From assembly GCA_021298235.1 (NCBI GenBank), contig JAJTDX010000051.1, positions 1 through 37,355 of the forward strand: a DNA stretch of 37,355 nucleotides, given 5' to 3'. Made by a program: the position numbers and the translations under genes. Origin of the DNA: Cryomorphaceae bacterium. GTDB lineage: Bacteria; Bacteroidota; Bacteroidia; Flavobacteriales; Crocinitomicaceae. The notes under the pieces are model-generated. The model did no database searches and was not told the DNA's origin. It worked only from the letters and a program-made list of their open reading frames with translations. Below are positions 25,447 to 34,544 of the stretch, in pieces. Within the stretch, counting starts at the first letter, position 1. Every line of letters starts with the position of its first letter.

Positions 25447-26034
25447 TTATCTAAAAACGTAAACGTCAATCGAGCCACGCTCTTTGGCAAGCTGAATAAT
25501 CTTTCGGTTATCTTTTGTACTTGTTGCAAAACACCCTAGACTGCGTCCCAATTTGCCGTATTTTCGAAGCCATTTCTCCGTAGCATATTCCGCGGCATGA
25601 AATACAATGTCTCGTTTTAGAGCATTACTATTGCTATGGTTCAAGCCAATCACTCGCATGCTTAGCCCGTGTTTTCCAATATACACTTCAGATGTTTTGA
25701 ATCTACCATAACAAGACATGTTTGATCCCAATTCATTCGAAAATTCAGTGGTGTAAATAAGTCCGGACATTTTACCATGAGTGACGTAGGTGTTGAGAAG
25801 TACTTTTTTTCCTTCTTTCACCCAAAGCCTTTTTTTGTAGCTTGGGAGACCGAAGTCAATAACAATAATCCTTTCGTTGGTAGCTGAGACTGCCTCTTTG
25901 TTTCTTTTCTCCTCTCGATCGTCTTTTGGAAGATCAGCGTTTTTAACTTCAGAGGAGGGTGAGCTGAGTGTTTTCCAAATCGCTAGCGAAGTAACTACAA
26001 TAATAACAATGGCGAAAACAGGCAGTTTTTTCAA
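25447..26034 (-). CDS. Murein L,D-transpeptidase catalytic-domain protein (YkuD_2-like)
   Basis: This is a 195-residue protein with an N-terminal membrane anchor or signal (about 4-20), a charged linker and a catalytic domain of the YkuD_2 (murein L,D-transpeptidase) family. Visible elements are VTHGKMSG, YIGKHGLSMRVIGLNHSN, DIVFHAAEY with His146, and GRSLGCFAT with the nucleophile Cys168. Such enzymes form 3-3 crosslinks or attach proteins to peptidoglycan. It lies 30 bp downstream of the divIC-like gene and converges on the SpoIID-like gene. Confidence 0.88.
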   Translation of the reverse strand: MKKLPVFAIVIIVVTSLAIWKTLSSPSSEVKNADLPKDDREEKRNKEAVSATNERIIVIDFGLPSYKKRLWVKEGKKVLLNTYVTHGKMSGLIYTTEFSNELGSNMSCYGRFKTSEVYIGKHGLSMRVIGLNHSNSNALKRDIVFHAAEYATEKWLRKYGKLGRSLGCFATSTKDNRKIIQLAKERGSIDVYVFR

Positions 26035-26064
26035 GGCAATAATAATTATTGAGTGAGTCAGAAT

Positions 26065-26355
26065 TTATTGATAGGAGATCACGAAAATATCCTCGTCCTT
26101 TTTCTTGAAGAATTTCTTTTCTCGTGCAAAGCTTTCCAAAGTGCCATTGTATCGAAGGTCCCGGTAAAGCGTTCGTGTTGAATCTAGTTTTCTGGAGATG
26201 TCATTGCAAGACGCCTCAAGTCGAATGAGTTTTCTGTTCTGATTAAAAATCGTGAATACGTCTAAATCATCCAGAAAAAGAGAGTACACAAAGAATACTA
26301 CTCCGGCAATGATGTATTTGTTTTTGTAATATTTCGAATAACGCGAGAGATCCAC
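26065..26355 (-). CDS. Septum formation protein, FtsB/DivIC family
   Basis: The 96-residue product has a short cytoplasmic basic N-terminus, one membrane helix (about 14-30), a coiled-coil segment (about 38-65) and the DivIC-like end LYRDLRYNGTLESFAREKKFFKKKDEDIFVI. FtsB/DivIC proteins join the FtsQLB-type divisome complex and control septal wall synthesis. In Flavobacteriales the gene commonly lies next to methylmalonyl-CoA mutase genes, as here with one gene in between. The length and layout match the family. Confidence 0.88.
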   Translation of the reverse strand: MDLSRYSKYYKNKYIIAGVVFFVYSLFLDDLDVFTIFNQNRKLIRLEASCNDISRKLDSTRTLYRDLRYNGTLESFAREKKFFKKKDEDIFVISYQ

Positions 26356-26439
26356 AAATCAAAGTTAAAAATGATTCTTTAGAGGATAGAACGCTACATC
26401 AAGAGTTTTGAAACAAAGTTTGTTAAAAGGACGACTGAA

Positions 26440-27168
26440 TTAATTTACCAACGAATCGTACTTTTCTTTGAAATCAGCATCATTCTCGAACCAGGGAGCG
26501 ACTTTGTTCATGACATCTTTTGCTTTAGCAGGCTGTTTTGAAGAAATATAGCATTCAGCCGTTTCCATAATGCCTATCTTGAGCATGTTTTTATCACCTT
26601 CAGTCCAATCTTCTATTGAGGTAATTTTTTTCAACCCAGCCTCAGCTTCTTTCCACAAAGTTCCTGCACCACTTTTATCCTGTTTACGGTATTTTGTTGC
26701 CCCATCTAGATACTTCGCTCCCGTAGAATTGAGAGCAATTTTGTAATATTTCATTACCCACCCGGAGGCCTTGTTGTAATCTTTAACTGAAAGATCATTC
26801 GAAATCATCTCGACCATAGATCCTTGGAATTCGGATATAAAATCCATATGATCTACAAGCAACTCAGTACTGTCTTTGACAATTTTAATTGCCTTGGAAA
26901 GGGCATTAATAGCATCTTTATAGGCGTTTTTGAATTTCTCTTCCTGAGCACCTGATTTGGAGATTTTGTACAATCCTTTTGCCAAGTAAACATGTGGAAT
27001 AGGGTCTTTTTTTAAGTCCTCTTTTAAGGAATAATTTTCTGCTTGTTTCACCAATTTCTCATAGTTGGCATCTGCATACAAAATCTTTAGGTCATCGTAA
27101 CCTGGTGCTTGAGCGTTGAGAATTTGAGCAAATGAGAAGGTTATGCAGAGGAAAAGTAATTTTTTCAT
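26440..27168 (-). CDS. Exported TPR-like helical protein, unknown function
   Basis: From the ATG at 27168 the product is 242 residues with a signal peptide (KKLLFLCITFSFAQILNAQ). The longer frame to 27225 is rejected because it puts 19 residues before the signal. The mature part is alpha-helical with tetratricopeptide-like spacing (YDDLKILYADANYEKLVKQAENYSL, PHVYLAKGLYKISK, YNKASGWVMKYYKIAL). It ends in FKEKYDSLVN. It probably serves as a periplasmic scaffold, but no partner is evident. It follows mutB by 87 bp, a gap containing two overlapping inverted repeats. Confidence 0.65.
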   Translation of the reverse strand: MKKLLFLCITFSFAQILNAQAPGYDDLKILYADANYEKLVKQAENYSLKEDLKKDPIPHVYLAKGLYKISKSGAQEEKFKNAYKDAINALSKAIKIVKDSTELLVDHMDFISEFQGSMVEMISNDLSVKDYNKASGWVMKYYKIALNSTGAKYLDGATKYRKQDKSGAGTLWKEAEAGLKKITSIEDWTEGDKNMLKIGIMETAECYISSKQPAKAKDVMNKVAPWFENDADFKEKYDSLVN

Positions 27169-27200
27169 GGTTAAAATTTTCTTTCGGATTTCAATATCCA

Positions 27201-27237
27201 TGCCGAAAATAATAAACTTTTTCATTGCTTCGGCAAT
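27201..27237 (-). other. Overlapping inverted repeats between mutB and the TPR-like gene
   Basis: ATTGC (27224-27228) and GCAAT (27233-27237) enclose a 4-nt loop (TTCG on the + strand, CGAA in the minus-strand RNA). A 7-bp repeat, TGCCGAA (27201-27207) with TTCGGCA (27229-27235), uses part of the same bases, so the two hairpins exclude each other. They lie between two genes transcribed on the minus strand, ending 33 nt before the TPR-like start. No T-tract follows, so a terminator is not supported. Confidence 0.3.
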
Positions 27238-27255
27238 TGCTTATTTCGTTGTTAA

Positions 27256-29388
27256 TTATTCCACACTTTTCAATAAAAGTGCTAGGATTTCTTGTGCAGC
27301 ACTTGATATTTTTGTCCCGGGACCGAACACGCCGAATACTCCTGCCTTATACAGGAAGTCGTAATCTTGTTGTGGGATAACCCCGCCTGCAACAACCATT
27401 ATGTCCTCTCTTCCAAGATTATGCAGCTCCTGAATTACCTGCGGAATGAGTGTTTTGTGTCCTGCCGCTAGAGAGGATACTCCTAAAATATGCACATCAT
27501 TCTCCACGGCTTGCTTGGCAGCCTCTTTTGGTGTTTGAAATAAAGGGCCGATATCAACATCAAAACCAATGTCTGCAAAAGATGTTGCAATTACTTTTGC
27601 TCCTCTGTCGTGCCCATCCTGACCCATTTTGGCGATCATAATTCTTGGTCTTCTGCCTTCGAGTTTCGCGAAACGTTCAGTCATTTCACGCGCGATTTGA
27701 AAATCTTGGTCCTGCATTGCTTCTGTTGAATAAACACCTGAAATACTCCTTATGGTGGCTTGGTACCTTCCAAAAACTTTTTCCATAGCAAGAGAGATTT
27801 CGCCTAAGGTTGCTCTTTCTCTCGCACATTCTATTGCCAGCTCCAATAAGTTTCCTTTACCGCTACGAGCAGCTTGTTCCAAGTTATTTAAGGTGTGTTC
27901 GACTTGTTTCTGATTCCGATCATTTTTCAATTTGTTGAGTCGATCGATCTGAGCTTGTCTGACTTTGGTGTTGTCTACTTCCAGAATATCCAATTGCTCC
28001 TGGTTTTCCTCATTAACCTGGTAACGATTGACACCAACGATGATGTCTTTTCCAGAGTCAATCCTGGCCTGTTTGCGTGCCGCGGCTTCTTCAATTCGCA
28101 TTTTGGGTAGCCCTGTTTCTATAGCTTTCGACATGCCACCCAATTCTTCTACTTCTTCGATCAACTTCCATGCCTCATCCACCAATTGAGATGTTAACTT
28201 TTCGATGTAGTAACTTCCTCCGCAGGGATCAATGAAGGAAGTAATGCCTGTTTCAAGTTGGAGATAAAGCTGTGTGTTCCGCGCGATTCTCGCAGAAAAG
28301 TCCGTGGGAAGTGCTATGGCCTCATCGAGGGCGTTTGTATGCAAGGATTGAGTTCCCCCCAATGCAGCTGCCATCGCTTCTATACATGTTCGTGCCACGT
28401 TGTTGAACGGATCTTGTTGTGTGAGACTCCAACCTGAGGTCTGACAATGCGTTCGAAGGGCAAGTGACTTTTCTTTTTTTGGTTCAAATTGCTTTACGAG
28501 CTTCGACCATACTATTCTTCCGGCGCGCATTTTTGCAATTTCCATATGGTGGTTCATTCCAATGGCCCAGAAAAAACTTAATCTGGGTGCAAAATCATCT
28601 ATTTGCATTCCTGCGTTGACGCCTGCTCTCAGGTATTCCAGTCCGTCTGCAAGTGTGTAAGCAAGTTCAATGGCGGCAGTTGCACCCGCTTCCTGCATGT
28701 GGTAACCGGAAATAGAAATGGAATTGAATTTCGGCATATGCTTCGAGGTGAAGGCGAAGATGTCAGAAATAATTCTCATCGAAGGCGATGGAGGATAGAT
28801 ATATGTGTTTCTAACCATGAACTCCTTGAGAATATCGTTTTGAATTGTTCCTGAAAGCTTATCCATCGAAACACCCTGTTCCTCTGCAGCGATAATGTAA
28901 AATGCCATGATTGGAATCACAGCACCATTCATGGTCATTGAAACCGACATCTCATCCAAAGGGATCTGATCAAACAGGATTTTCATGTCCAACACAGAGT
29001 CTATGGCCACTCCGGCTTTGCCAACATCGCCAATAACTCGTTCATGATCTGAATCATACCCTCTGTGTGTCGCAAGATCAAAGGCAACTGAGAGGCCTTT
29101 TTGTCCCGCAGCAAGATTCCTTCGATAGAAGGCATTCGACTCTTCCGCGGTAGAAAATCCGGCATATTGACGTATCGTCCATGGACGAATGGCATACATA
29201 GAAGAGTAGGGTCCTCTCAAAAAGGGAGCAATTCCGGATACATATTTTGAAACATCATCTTTGATGTCCTTTGGTTGGTAGAACGATGACAGCGGAATGT
29301 TTTCTGCAGTGTCGCGCACCGGATGAGCATCTGTCTTATGATCCGATTTTACGGAGAATTCAAAGGTGTCAAAAATTACTTTTTTCAT
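27256..29388 (-). CDS. mutB: Methylmalonyl-CoA mutase, large (catalytic) subunit
   Basis: MutB is the adenosylcobalamin enzyme that interconverts (R)-methylmalonyl-CoA and succinyl-CoA in propionate metabolism. The 710-residue product has the TIM-barrel substrate domain ([85 protein letters not shown]). The B12-binding domain shows [15 protein letters not shown], with cobalt-ligand His593, then GVSSLAAGH and VVAGGVIP. It overlaps the small-subunit gene by 4 bp. All expected catalytic regions are present. Confidence 0.96.
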   Translation of the reverse strand: MKKVIFDTFEFSVKSDHKTDAHPVRDTAENIPLSSFYQPKDIKDDVSKYVSGIAPFLRGPYSSMYAIRPWTIRQYAGFSTAEESNAFYRRNLAAGQKGLSVAFDLATHRGYDSDHERVIGDVGKAGVAIDSVLDMKILFDQIPLDEMSVSMTMNGAVIPIMAFYIIAAEEQGVSMDKLSGTIQNDILKEFMVRNTYIYPPSPSMRIISDIFAFTSKHMPKFNSISISGYHMQEAGATAAIELAYTLADGLEYLRAGVNAGMQIDDFAPRLSFFWAIGMNHHMEIAKMRAGRIVWSKLVKQFEPKKEKSLALRTHCQTSGWSLTQQDPFNNVARTCIEAMAAALGGTQSLHTNALDEAIALPTDFSARIARNTQLYLQLETGITSFIDPCGGSYYIEKLTSQLVDEAWKLIEEVEELGGMSKAIETGLPKMRIEEAAARKQARIDSGKDIIVGVNRYQVNEENQEQLDILEVDNTKVRQAQIDRLNKLKNDRNQKQVEHTLNNLEQAARSGKGNLLELAIECARERATLGEISLAMEKVFGRYQATIRSISGVYSTEAMQDQDFQIAREMTERFAKLEGRRPRIMIAKMGQDGHDRGAKVIATSFADIGFDVDIGPLFQTPKEAAKQAVENDVHILGVSSLAAGHKTLIPQVIQELHNLGREDIMVVAGGVIPQQDYDFLYKAGVFGVFGPGTKISSAAQEILALLLKSVE

Positions 29389-30722
29389 TTGGACGCTTCT
29401 TGTTCTAGGATCAATGGTCTCAATCCCAAATAATCTTCAAATTGTTTAAATGTGCTCTGCTTTGATTCGGGATTCGGGTATTTATTCATCCCAATAAAGA
29501 TGGAATTAGCATTCAAGAACTGATGAATTCTTAAATCTCTCGTTCTATTTACTTTTGTTGTCAATTCTGCCAATGATTCCTTGGTGAACATTCCTCCTTT
29601 TTCTTCTAGAGATTTGAATACTTCCCATGCTTTGGTGCAAAAATTGAGTGTGAGGGATTCCACAGTGTAACTTCCACCCAAGGGATCAATCACAGTATCC
29701 AAATAACTTTCCTCTTTCAGTAACAATGAGATATTCAATGCCATTCGTTCCGAGAATTCATTGGCGCCTACAAGTGAATGAGTATCATACGGCTCAATTA
29801 TAAGGTTCTGAGTACCTCCTGCAATTGCTGACATCGCCTCCGTTGTTTGCCTTAACAGGTTGGTGTATGGGTCATTCAACGATTTATTCAAAGAAATGGT
29901 ATATGCTGTAAGTTCGCAATTAAAGGTGCAGTTGTGAAGAGGGGAGTACGCTTTAACTACGTTTGACCACAAAGTTCTAAAAGCTCTGAATTTTGATATT
30001 TCAGTAAAATAATCATTGCCTATTCCCATGGAAAAATGAACACAAGCGGCTGCTTCATCAATCGTAAGGCCCGATTCAATTAGTTCGAACAGTATGCTGT
30101 GTCCCGCAGATAGACAAAAGCCAACCTCTGTGGTAGAAGCGCTTCCTGCTTCAAGTACTTTTTTTCCATTGATGTTAAATGTCCTGAATTGTTTTGCTCG
30201 AAGTTCTCTTGCAATGTCCAGCCTTTCAGATTGAGTCAGTATCAGTGGGTCTATGAGAATAGATACGGTGGAAGGCACTCCCTCTGAAAAGTATGAGAAG
30301 ACCGTATTCCATTGTTCAGTATTTTGCACGTGAAATTCCGTCCGGATGTATTCAAGTCCAACTTGATCCAAAAGCTGGGAAAGATTTATTTCATTTTTTG
30401 AAATCTGAAATATCAGTAAATCAGCTCCCTTCATCAAAACGTTCAAAGCTTTATGATTGGCTTGTTTTTCGTCTGACACATAGATAGAGTGACCGACATT
30501 CCAATTGTTATTTTCTCTGCTCATTCCTCTGGTGTAAGGAAAGGTGCCGGGTAATGTAATTGCCTTGGGTGAATTATCGGGATGTCCGTAACTTAAGGTG
30601 TGGAATTCCTCAATGTCATTTTGAAAAGTGAGTTTCTGAAAATCTTCCTCGGAGAGGTCTTTTCGAAGCTGTGAGATCCACTGATCAAGCGAGGGAATTT
30701 CAAAGGTTTCCGTTAAATCCAT
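29385..30722 (-). CDS. mutA: Methylmalonyl-CoA mutase, small subunit
   Basis: This is the non-catalytic partner of MutB. From the ATG at 30722 it has 445 residues, all corresponding to the mutase barrel domain ([78 protein letters not shown]). There is no DxHxxG B12-binding domain at the C-terminus, as expected for the short flavobacterial form. A TTG 24 bp upstream lies inside the -7 promoter box, which argues for the ATG. The stop overlaps mutB by 4 bp, consistent with a 1:1 heterodimer. Confidence 0.92.
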   Translation of the reverse strand: MDLTETFEIPSLDQWISQLRKDLSEEDFQKLTFQNDIEEFHTLSYGHPDNSPKAITLPGTFPYTRGMSRENNNWNVGHSIYVSDEKQANHKALNVLMKGADLLIFQISKNEINLSQLLDQVGLEYIRTEFHVQNTEQWNTVFSYFSEGVPSTVSILIDPLILTQSERLDIARELRAKQFRTFNINGKKVLEAGSASTTEVGFCLSAGHSILFELIESGLTIDEAAACVHFSMGIGNDYFTEISKFRAFRTLWSNVVKAYSPLHNCTFNCELTAYTISLNKSLNDPYTNLLRQTTEAMSAIAGGTQNLIIEPYDTHSLVGANEFSERMALNISLLLKEESYLDTVIDPLGGSYTVESLTLNFCTKAWEVFKSLEEKGGMFTKESLAELTTKVNRTRDLRIHQFLNANSIFIGMNKYPNPESKQSTFKQFEDYLGLRPLILEQEASK

Positions 30723-30743
30723 TTGTTGGAGTTGTATGAGACC

Positions 30744-30751
30744 CAAAGATA
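30744..30751 (-). promoter_or_regulatory. -7 promoter box (TATCTTTG) for mutAB
   Basis: Minus-strand TATCTTTG is an exact TAnnTTTG match 21 nt before the mutA ATG. No proper -33 element is seen. The box overlaps the possible upstream TTG start and so supports the ATG at 30722. Confidence 0.5.
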
Positions 30752-30804
30752 ATGCATTTGTAGGATTTGATTATGTGTTCAAAAATTTGTAGGTTGGCAT
30801 GTAA

Positions 30805-30834
30805 TTTGACAATGTGTGTAAAATTCTAAAATTT
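30805..30834 (+). promoter_or_regulatory. Promoter for the small exported peptide genes, TTTG and TAAAATTT
   Basis: TTTG (30805-30808) and TAAAATTT (30827-30834, 6 of 8 to TAnnTTTG) are 18 nt apart, the normal Bacteroidota layout. The ATG at 30841 follows within 6 nt of the box. An in-frame ATG at 30814 lies inside the spacer and is therefore unlikely. Confidence 0.4.
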
Positions 30835-30840
30835 AAACCT

Positions 30841-31017
30841 ATGAAATCGTTCGTTAAAATTCTGTTGGTGCTTTTTGTCCTTTCCCTTGGTGTGAATGCC
30901 ACTGCGGCTGTTTTGCAAGATCCTGTCAAGAAAACAGAGAACAAACAAATCAAAGTGAATCATAAAAAGAACATGAAGAAACGTGTTCAGAAAGCTGAGC
31001 CTCTGAAAAAAGGTTAA
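30841..31017 (+). CDS. Small exported basic peptide 1 (QDPVKK motif)
   Basis: The product has 58 residues and an obvious signal peptide (KSFVKILLVLFVLSLGVNATAA). The mature peptide of about 35 residues is very basic: it contains LQDPVKKTE and about 13 lysines or arginines near VNHKKNMKKRVQKAEPLKKG. No cysteine is present in the mature part. I do not know a family. The next gene, 25 bp downstream, encodes a similar peptide with the same QDPVKK motif at the same place after the signal. It might bind nucleic acid, anionic polysaccharide or LPS; that is speculation. Confidence 0.6.
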   Translation: MKSFVKILLVLFVLSLGVNATAAVLQDPVKKTENKQIKVNHKKNMKKRVQKAEPLKKG

Positions 31018-31042
31018 TTAAAGAACAAATAGTAAACCTGAA

Positions 31043-31264
31043 ATGAGAAAAAGAAAGAAAATAATAGTAACTGTAGCTTTTGCGCTTTGCTTTTTGTCAG
31101 GCAATGCCCAGAACACGGTTAATACTGAGCAAGATCCAGTAAAGAAGTCGGAGACAGAATCTAGTCCCCTAAAAATTGAAAATCACAACACTACTCGCTC
31201 TCACAGGAGGAAGAATGATCCAACCATTTCGTCTCGCCGTAAAGAGAAAAAGTCAAAACATTGA
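31043..31264 (+). CDS. Small exported basic peptide 2 (QDPVKK motif)
   Basis: The product has 73 residues, with a signal peptide (RKKIIVTVAFALCFLSGNAQ) and a mature basic peptide of about 50 residues. It carries EQDPVKKSE shortly after the cleavage site and ends in a run of Arg, Lys and His (SHRRKNDP, SSRRKEKKSKH). The shared QDPVKK motif, layout and adjacency to peptide 1 suggest an old duplication. A hairpin with a T-run follows 15 bp after the stop, so the two genes form one small transcription unit. Function unknown. Confidence 0.6.
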   Translation: MRKRKKIIVTVAFALCFLSGNAQNTVNTEQDPVKKSETESSPLKIENHNTTRSHRRKNDPTISSRRKEKKSKH

Positions 31265-31278
31265 TAGCGTTGAACTTG

Positions 31279-31303
31279 AAAGGGGGCGAGAGTCCCTTTT
31301 TTT
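31279..31303 (+). terminator. Terminator after the small exported peptides
   Basis: AAAGGG (31279-31284) and CCCTTT (31294-31299) form a 6-bp stem with a 9-nt loop, and the T-run extends to 31303. The stem is weak in GC but well placed, 15 bp after the stop. It lies just before the end of the convergent gene at 31308 and may serve both directions. Confidence 0.6.
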
Positions 31304-31307
31304 ATGT

Positions 31308-31763
31308 TCAGATCAGTTCGAATTGAGTGAAGTGATGGGTGAAATGTTTTGAGTGTAGTCTTAACCACTGCTCAAAGTTCAATGCGCCATACAAAGGGTG
31401 AACGGTTTCAGTTGCAGCCGGGTTACTGAAATATTCCTCAAAATCAATCCATTCGAGAAGGAACTCATCAATAGCCAAAGCCATTTCATCGTGTCGTAAT
31501 GGCGCTTTCGGATCAACAAATGAAACCTCAAAATTTCTCGGCATGGCATGTTCAGACTCCAGGAACTGTAGCATTTTTGGAAGCTTTTCTTCGGGTGTTT
31601 CTAAAGATAATTTAATTTTTCCCGATGAAATTTTCAAAGAGTCGGTAAGATGTTCGACCATTTGCTGTGCTGTCATTTTTCCCCAAAGTGGTGATTTTTC
31701 ATCACTCAAGGTGTCTAGTTTGGAGAGTAACAGTGTAATGTCCGTGTCTATAAATTGACTCAT
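31308..31763 (-). CDS. DinB-superfamily protein, DUF1569-like
   Basis: This 151-residue cytoplasmic protein has the pattern SPLWGKMTAQQMVEHLTDSLKISSGK near its start and HPLYGALNFEQWLRLHSKHFTHHFTQF at its end. The spaced histidines (VEHL, SKHFTHH) resemble the metal site of the DinB/DUF1569 four-helix family. The function of these proteins is largely unknown. Its start overlaps the stop of the lipid kinase gene by 4 bp, so it is the last gene of the AsmA-LTA synthase-kinase run. Confidence 0.72.
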   Translation of the reverse strand: MSQFIDTDITLLLSKLDTLSDEKSPLWGKMTAQQMVEHLTDSLKISSGKIKLSLETPEEKLPKMLQFLESEHAMPRNFEVSFVDPKAPLRHDEMALAIDEFLLEWIDFEEYFSNPAATETVHPLYGALNFEQWLRLHSKHFTHHFTQFELI

Positions 31764-32638
31764 TTGTAACCTTTGATTATCGTTAGACTTCTGGGAACGA
31801 CTTCTACATTCAATTCTTCTCTTACATCGAAAGGTTCGCCATCATAATGAGCAATTCTTTCCGACAAACGGATCCGTGCTTTTTCGAACGTAATTACTTC
31901 GACAAACTTACTGAGATGCGAGGTTCGCTTAAAAAAGCGATAAACGACACCGGGAGCTCTAAAAAAACTGAAAGGTTTGAGAAGGCATAGCTCGATTTTT
32001 CCATCTGCAATGTCTGAGGTTGGAGAAACCACAAAACCATTTCCGAATTCCGAAGCGTTTGCAACGGTACACAAGATTACTTTTTCAGAGCGTTTTTGGC
32101 CGTTGACTTCAAAATCCACCCTCACAGGTTTAAAGCTTCCAAATTCCTTTGTAACCAGCTTGACATAACTCCAGAAACCTCTTTTGACCGATTTGTCGAA
32201 TTTCTTTGCGATCAGGGCATCAAAACCGTATCCCCCTATACTCAGAAAGGGTTTGTCATTTACAATTACTGTATCCATGCGTAGCGACTGGTCTTTATTA
32301 ATGCATTGAAGAGCCTCACCGAGATCCATTGGAATTCCTAGGTGTCTTGCGAGACCATTTCCGGAGCCGCAGGGTAGAATTGCCAGTTTTGTTTTTGTTC
32401 CAATCAATGATGTTCCGACTTCATGCACTGATCCATCTCCTCCGACGGCACAAATGATGTCTATTCCCTCAAGGCTGGCTTCATATGCTATTTTTTTTGC
32501 GTGTTTTCGGTATTCCGTATGAGCAATGTCATAGTCAAATTTTGTATGATCTAAATGAGCTTCGATGATTTCTGGGAGTTCATCTTTGCTTCCGATGCCG
32601 GAAATAGGGTTGATGATAAAACGGATCTTTTGCTTCAT
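31760..32638 (-). CDS. Diacylglycerol kinase-family lipid kinase (YegS/DagK-like)
   Basis: This enzyme should phosphorylate diacylglycerol or a related lipid with ATP at the inner face of the cytoplasmic membrane. Starting at the ATG at 32638, which overlaps the preceding stop in an ATGA, it has 292 residues. IRFIINPISGIG is at the N-terminus, the ATP-binding loop VGGDGSVHEVG at 65-75, LPCGSGNGLARHLGIP near 88-103, and SIGGYGFDA follows. A lipid kinase next to a phosphoglycerol-transferase-like enzyme makes sense: such transferases release diacylglycerol, which must be recycled to phosphatidate. Confidence 0.87.
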   Translation of the reverse strand: MKQKIRFIINPISGIGSKDELPEIIEAHLDHTKFDYDIAHTEYRKHAKKIAYEASLEGIDIICAVGGDGSVHEVGTSLIGTKTKLAILPCGSGNGLARHLGIPMDLGEALQCINKDQSLRMDTVIVNDKPFLSIGGYGFDALIAKKFDKSVKRGFWSYVKLVTKEFGSFKPVRVDFEVNGQKRSEKVILCTVANASEFGNGFVVSPTSDIADGKIELCLLKPFSFFRAPGVVYRFFKRTSHLSKFVEVITFEKARIRLSERIAHYDGEPFDVREELNVEVVPRSLTIIKGYK

Positions 32639-34521
32639 TCTACAGCTGTCTTGTTGCTGATCAAGTCCCGATTGTAGCGTTGAATAATGGCTTTTAACCT
32701 TTTTAAAGCATACAAGCGCCACTGTTTTTGATCCTGTGGCTTTGTTGGAATTGATTGCAATTTCGCTCTGCTCTCTTGCAAATTTCGTGCCTTTTCGTTT
32801 GTTAATTGGAAAATAGTTGAGTTGAAATAATATTGGTAAGTACCTTCAATGTAGGTAATTCCTTCTGGAATTGATTTGGAATACAGGGAGTTGCCGAAAG
32901 AATAGTAAGTTGTTTTAATGTTTAACAGGTCAAGTGCCGTAGGCATAATATCGAGTTGCTGAAATATCCTCTGTTTTCTCTCTGCATTCACCCGATGTGA
33001 AGGATCAAAAAATGCTATTGGAATCCGATACATCATTTCTCGCGAGCTGTATTTCGGATCTGAAGTAGCCGGTGTGTGATCCGCAACGAGTATGAATAAG
33101 GTATTGGTATACCATGGTTGTTTCTTTGCTTCCTCAAAAAACTGTTTTAGTGCGTAATCACCATAGTTTAATGATGCGCAAATAGGATGAGGTCCTTTTT
33201 TTGCTTTTTTTATATAATTTGGTGGGATGTAATAGGGGTGATGTGAAGATAGGGTAAACAAGGTGCCGAAAAAGGGCTGTTTGAGTTTGGAAAGCTGTTG
33301 CGCAGTCCATGGATTGAAGTATTCATCCAGAATACCCCAAGTATGGTCAAAGTGTTTGTCGTTGTTGTATTCTGTCCGGCCAAAATACTTTTCAAATCCG
33401 GCTTGGGATGCAAAGCTGTTGAATCGCATGGAACCATTTGTTGCCCCGTGGTAAAACGCAGTGGTATAGCCATTTTCTTTCAGTATCGTCGCCAAAGATC
33501 GGATGTTGTTGTTGGAATAGGGAGAGGAAATGTAAGGATTGTCCATCAAAGTAGGGATAGAAGCGATAATGGCCGGTACTGCCTCTATGGACTTTTTTCC
33601 ATTGGCGATGCCATATTCAAACGTGAGTGAATTTTGCACAATGGAATCAAAGAAAGGGGTGTAGCTTTCACGCTCTTTTTTAGGTCCGGCCCACTCGTTT
33701 CCAAAGCTTTCAAGAATAAGAATGACCAAATTGGTTTTATCAGGAAGAATATTTTGCGGAATGCTCTTTTTGATTGGGTTGAAATACCGCTGTTCGGTTT
33801 TTTCTGAAAAGAAATGTTTTTCCTCGAGCCGTTCTTGTCCTATCGACTTGATCATCGTAAAGGGGGTGTTCAGAACGAGTGCAGTATTTTCCGGTGCAGT
33901 ATATTGAGCAGCTTCTATAATTCCAACTGGTTTTAGTTGAGCTCCACCACGAGCAAATAAAATGAAGAGAGGTAAAACATAGAGTGCTTCGCAGGCTGAA
34001 TGTTTCCATATTTCAGACGAATACTCCAACGGTTTTATCTTTCGATAGAACCAAAAACAAACATATATCAGTCCTGCTAAAAGGAATATTAGAAACCAGA
34101 AATCTTTTAGGAAGGTTGAGGCGAGCTGTGCAAAGTCATTTCCTGCACCCAGGATCGCAAAGAGATCTGCTGTTGAACGTTTGTTGGTGTATTTAAAATA
34201 TTCAAAATCCATCAGATTCATAGCTAACATCAAGCCAGTCACACTCACGAAATAAATCACAAGGGTACGTTCACGAAAGAGTTGTTTTCCAGCGCTCTTC
34301 AATGGAATCAAGTAAAGCAAGATATAAAGTGAAAAATAGATGGATATCGATATAATATCGAACCATACGCCATAAAGAAAATCTAAAATTCTCGCATTGG
34401 AGAAATGTTCGGAATTAAAAAAATAAAACAAAATGCGCGTCAGAGAGAGTAAGGCGAGTACAATCCCTAATCTGAGGAACAAAATACTCGACCTTTTAAT
34501 GCAGGATCGGATCAGTGGCAT
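32635..34521 (-). CDS. LTA synthase-family sulfatase-like membrane protein
   Basis: The 628-residue protein has about five N-terminal membrane helices (within 1-190) and a large extracytoplasmic alkaline-phosphatase/sulfatase domain (about 260-545). Visible elements are VILILESFGNEW (Glu271, metal ligand), GIANGKKSIEAVPAI, HFDHTWGILDEY, GTLFTLSSHHPY and LVADHTPATSDPKYSS. In LtaS the nucleophile is Thr; here the aligned residue appears to be Ser311. Gram-negative relatives transfer phosphoglycerol to glycans or phosphoethanolamine to lipid A; the donor and acceptor here are unknown. It is 23 bp after the AsmA-like gene and overlaps the lipid kinase gene. Confidence 0.86.
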   Translation of the reverse strand: MPLIRSCIKRSSILFLRLGIVLALLSLTRILFYFFNSEHFSNARILDFLYGVWFDIISISIYFSLYILLYLIPLKSAGKQLFRERTLVIYFVSVTGLMLAMNLMDFEYFKYTNKRSTADLFAILGAGNDFAQLASTFLKDFWFLIFLLAGLIYVCFWFYRKIKPLEYSSEIWKHSACEALYVLPLFILFARGGAQLKPVGIIEAAQYTAPENTALVLNTPFTMIKSIGQERLEEKHFFSEKTEQRYFNPIKKSIPQNILPDKTNLVILILESFGNEWAGPKKERESYTPFFDSIVQNSLTFEYGIANGKKSIEAVPAIIASIPTLMDNPYISSPYSNNNIRSLATILKENGYTTAFYHGATNGSMRFNSFASQAGFEKYFGRTEYNNDKHFDHTWGILDEYFNPWTAQQLSKLKQPFFGTLFTLSSHHPYYIPPNYIKKAKKGPHPICASLNYGDYALKQFFEEAKKQPWYTNTLFILVADHTPATSDPKYSSREMMYRIPIAFFDPSHRVNAERKQRIFQQLDIMPTALDLLNIKTTYYSFGNSLYSKSIPEGITYIEGTYQYYFNSTIFQLTNEKARNLQESRAKLQSIPTKPQDQKQWRLYALKRLKAIIQRYNRDLISNKTAVE

Positions 34522-34544
34522 TTACGTTTCATTTTACAATCAGT

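Noticed and set aside
27168..27225. Longer N-terminus for the TPR-like protein
   Set aside because: It would put 19 residues, including part of the hairpin region, before an obvious signal peptide.
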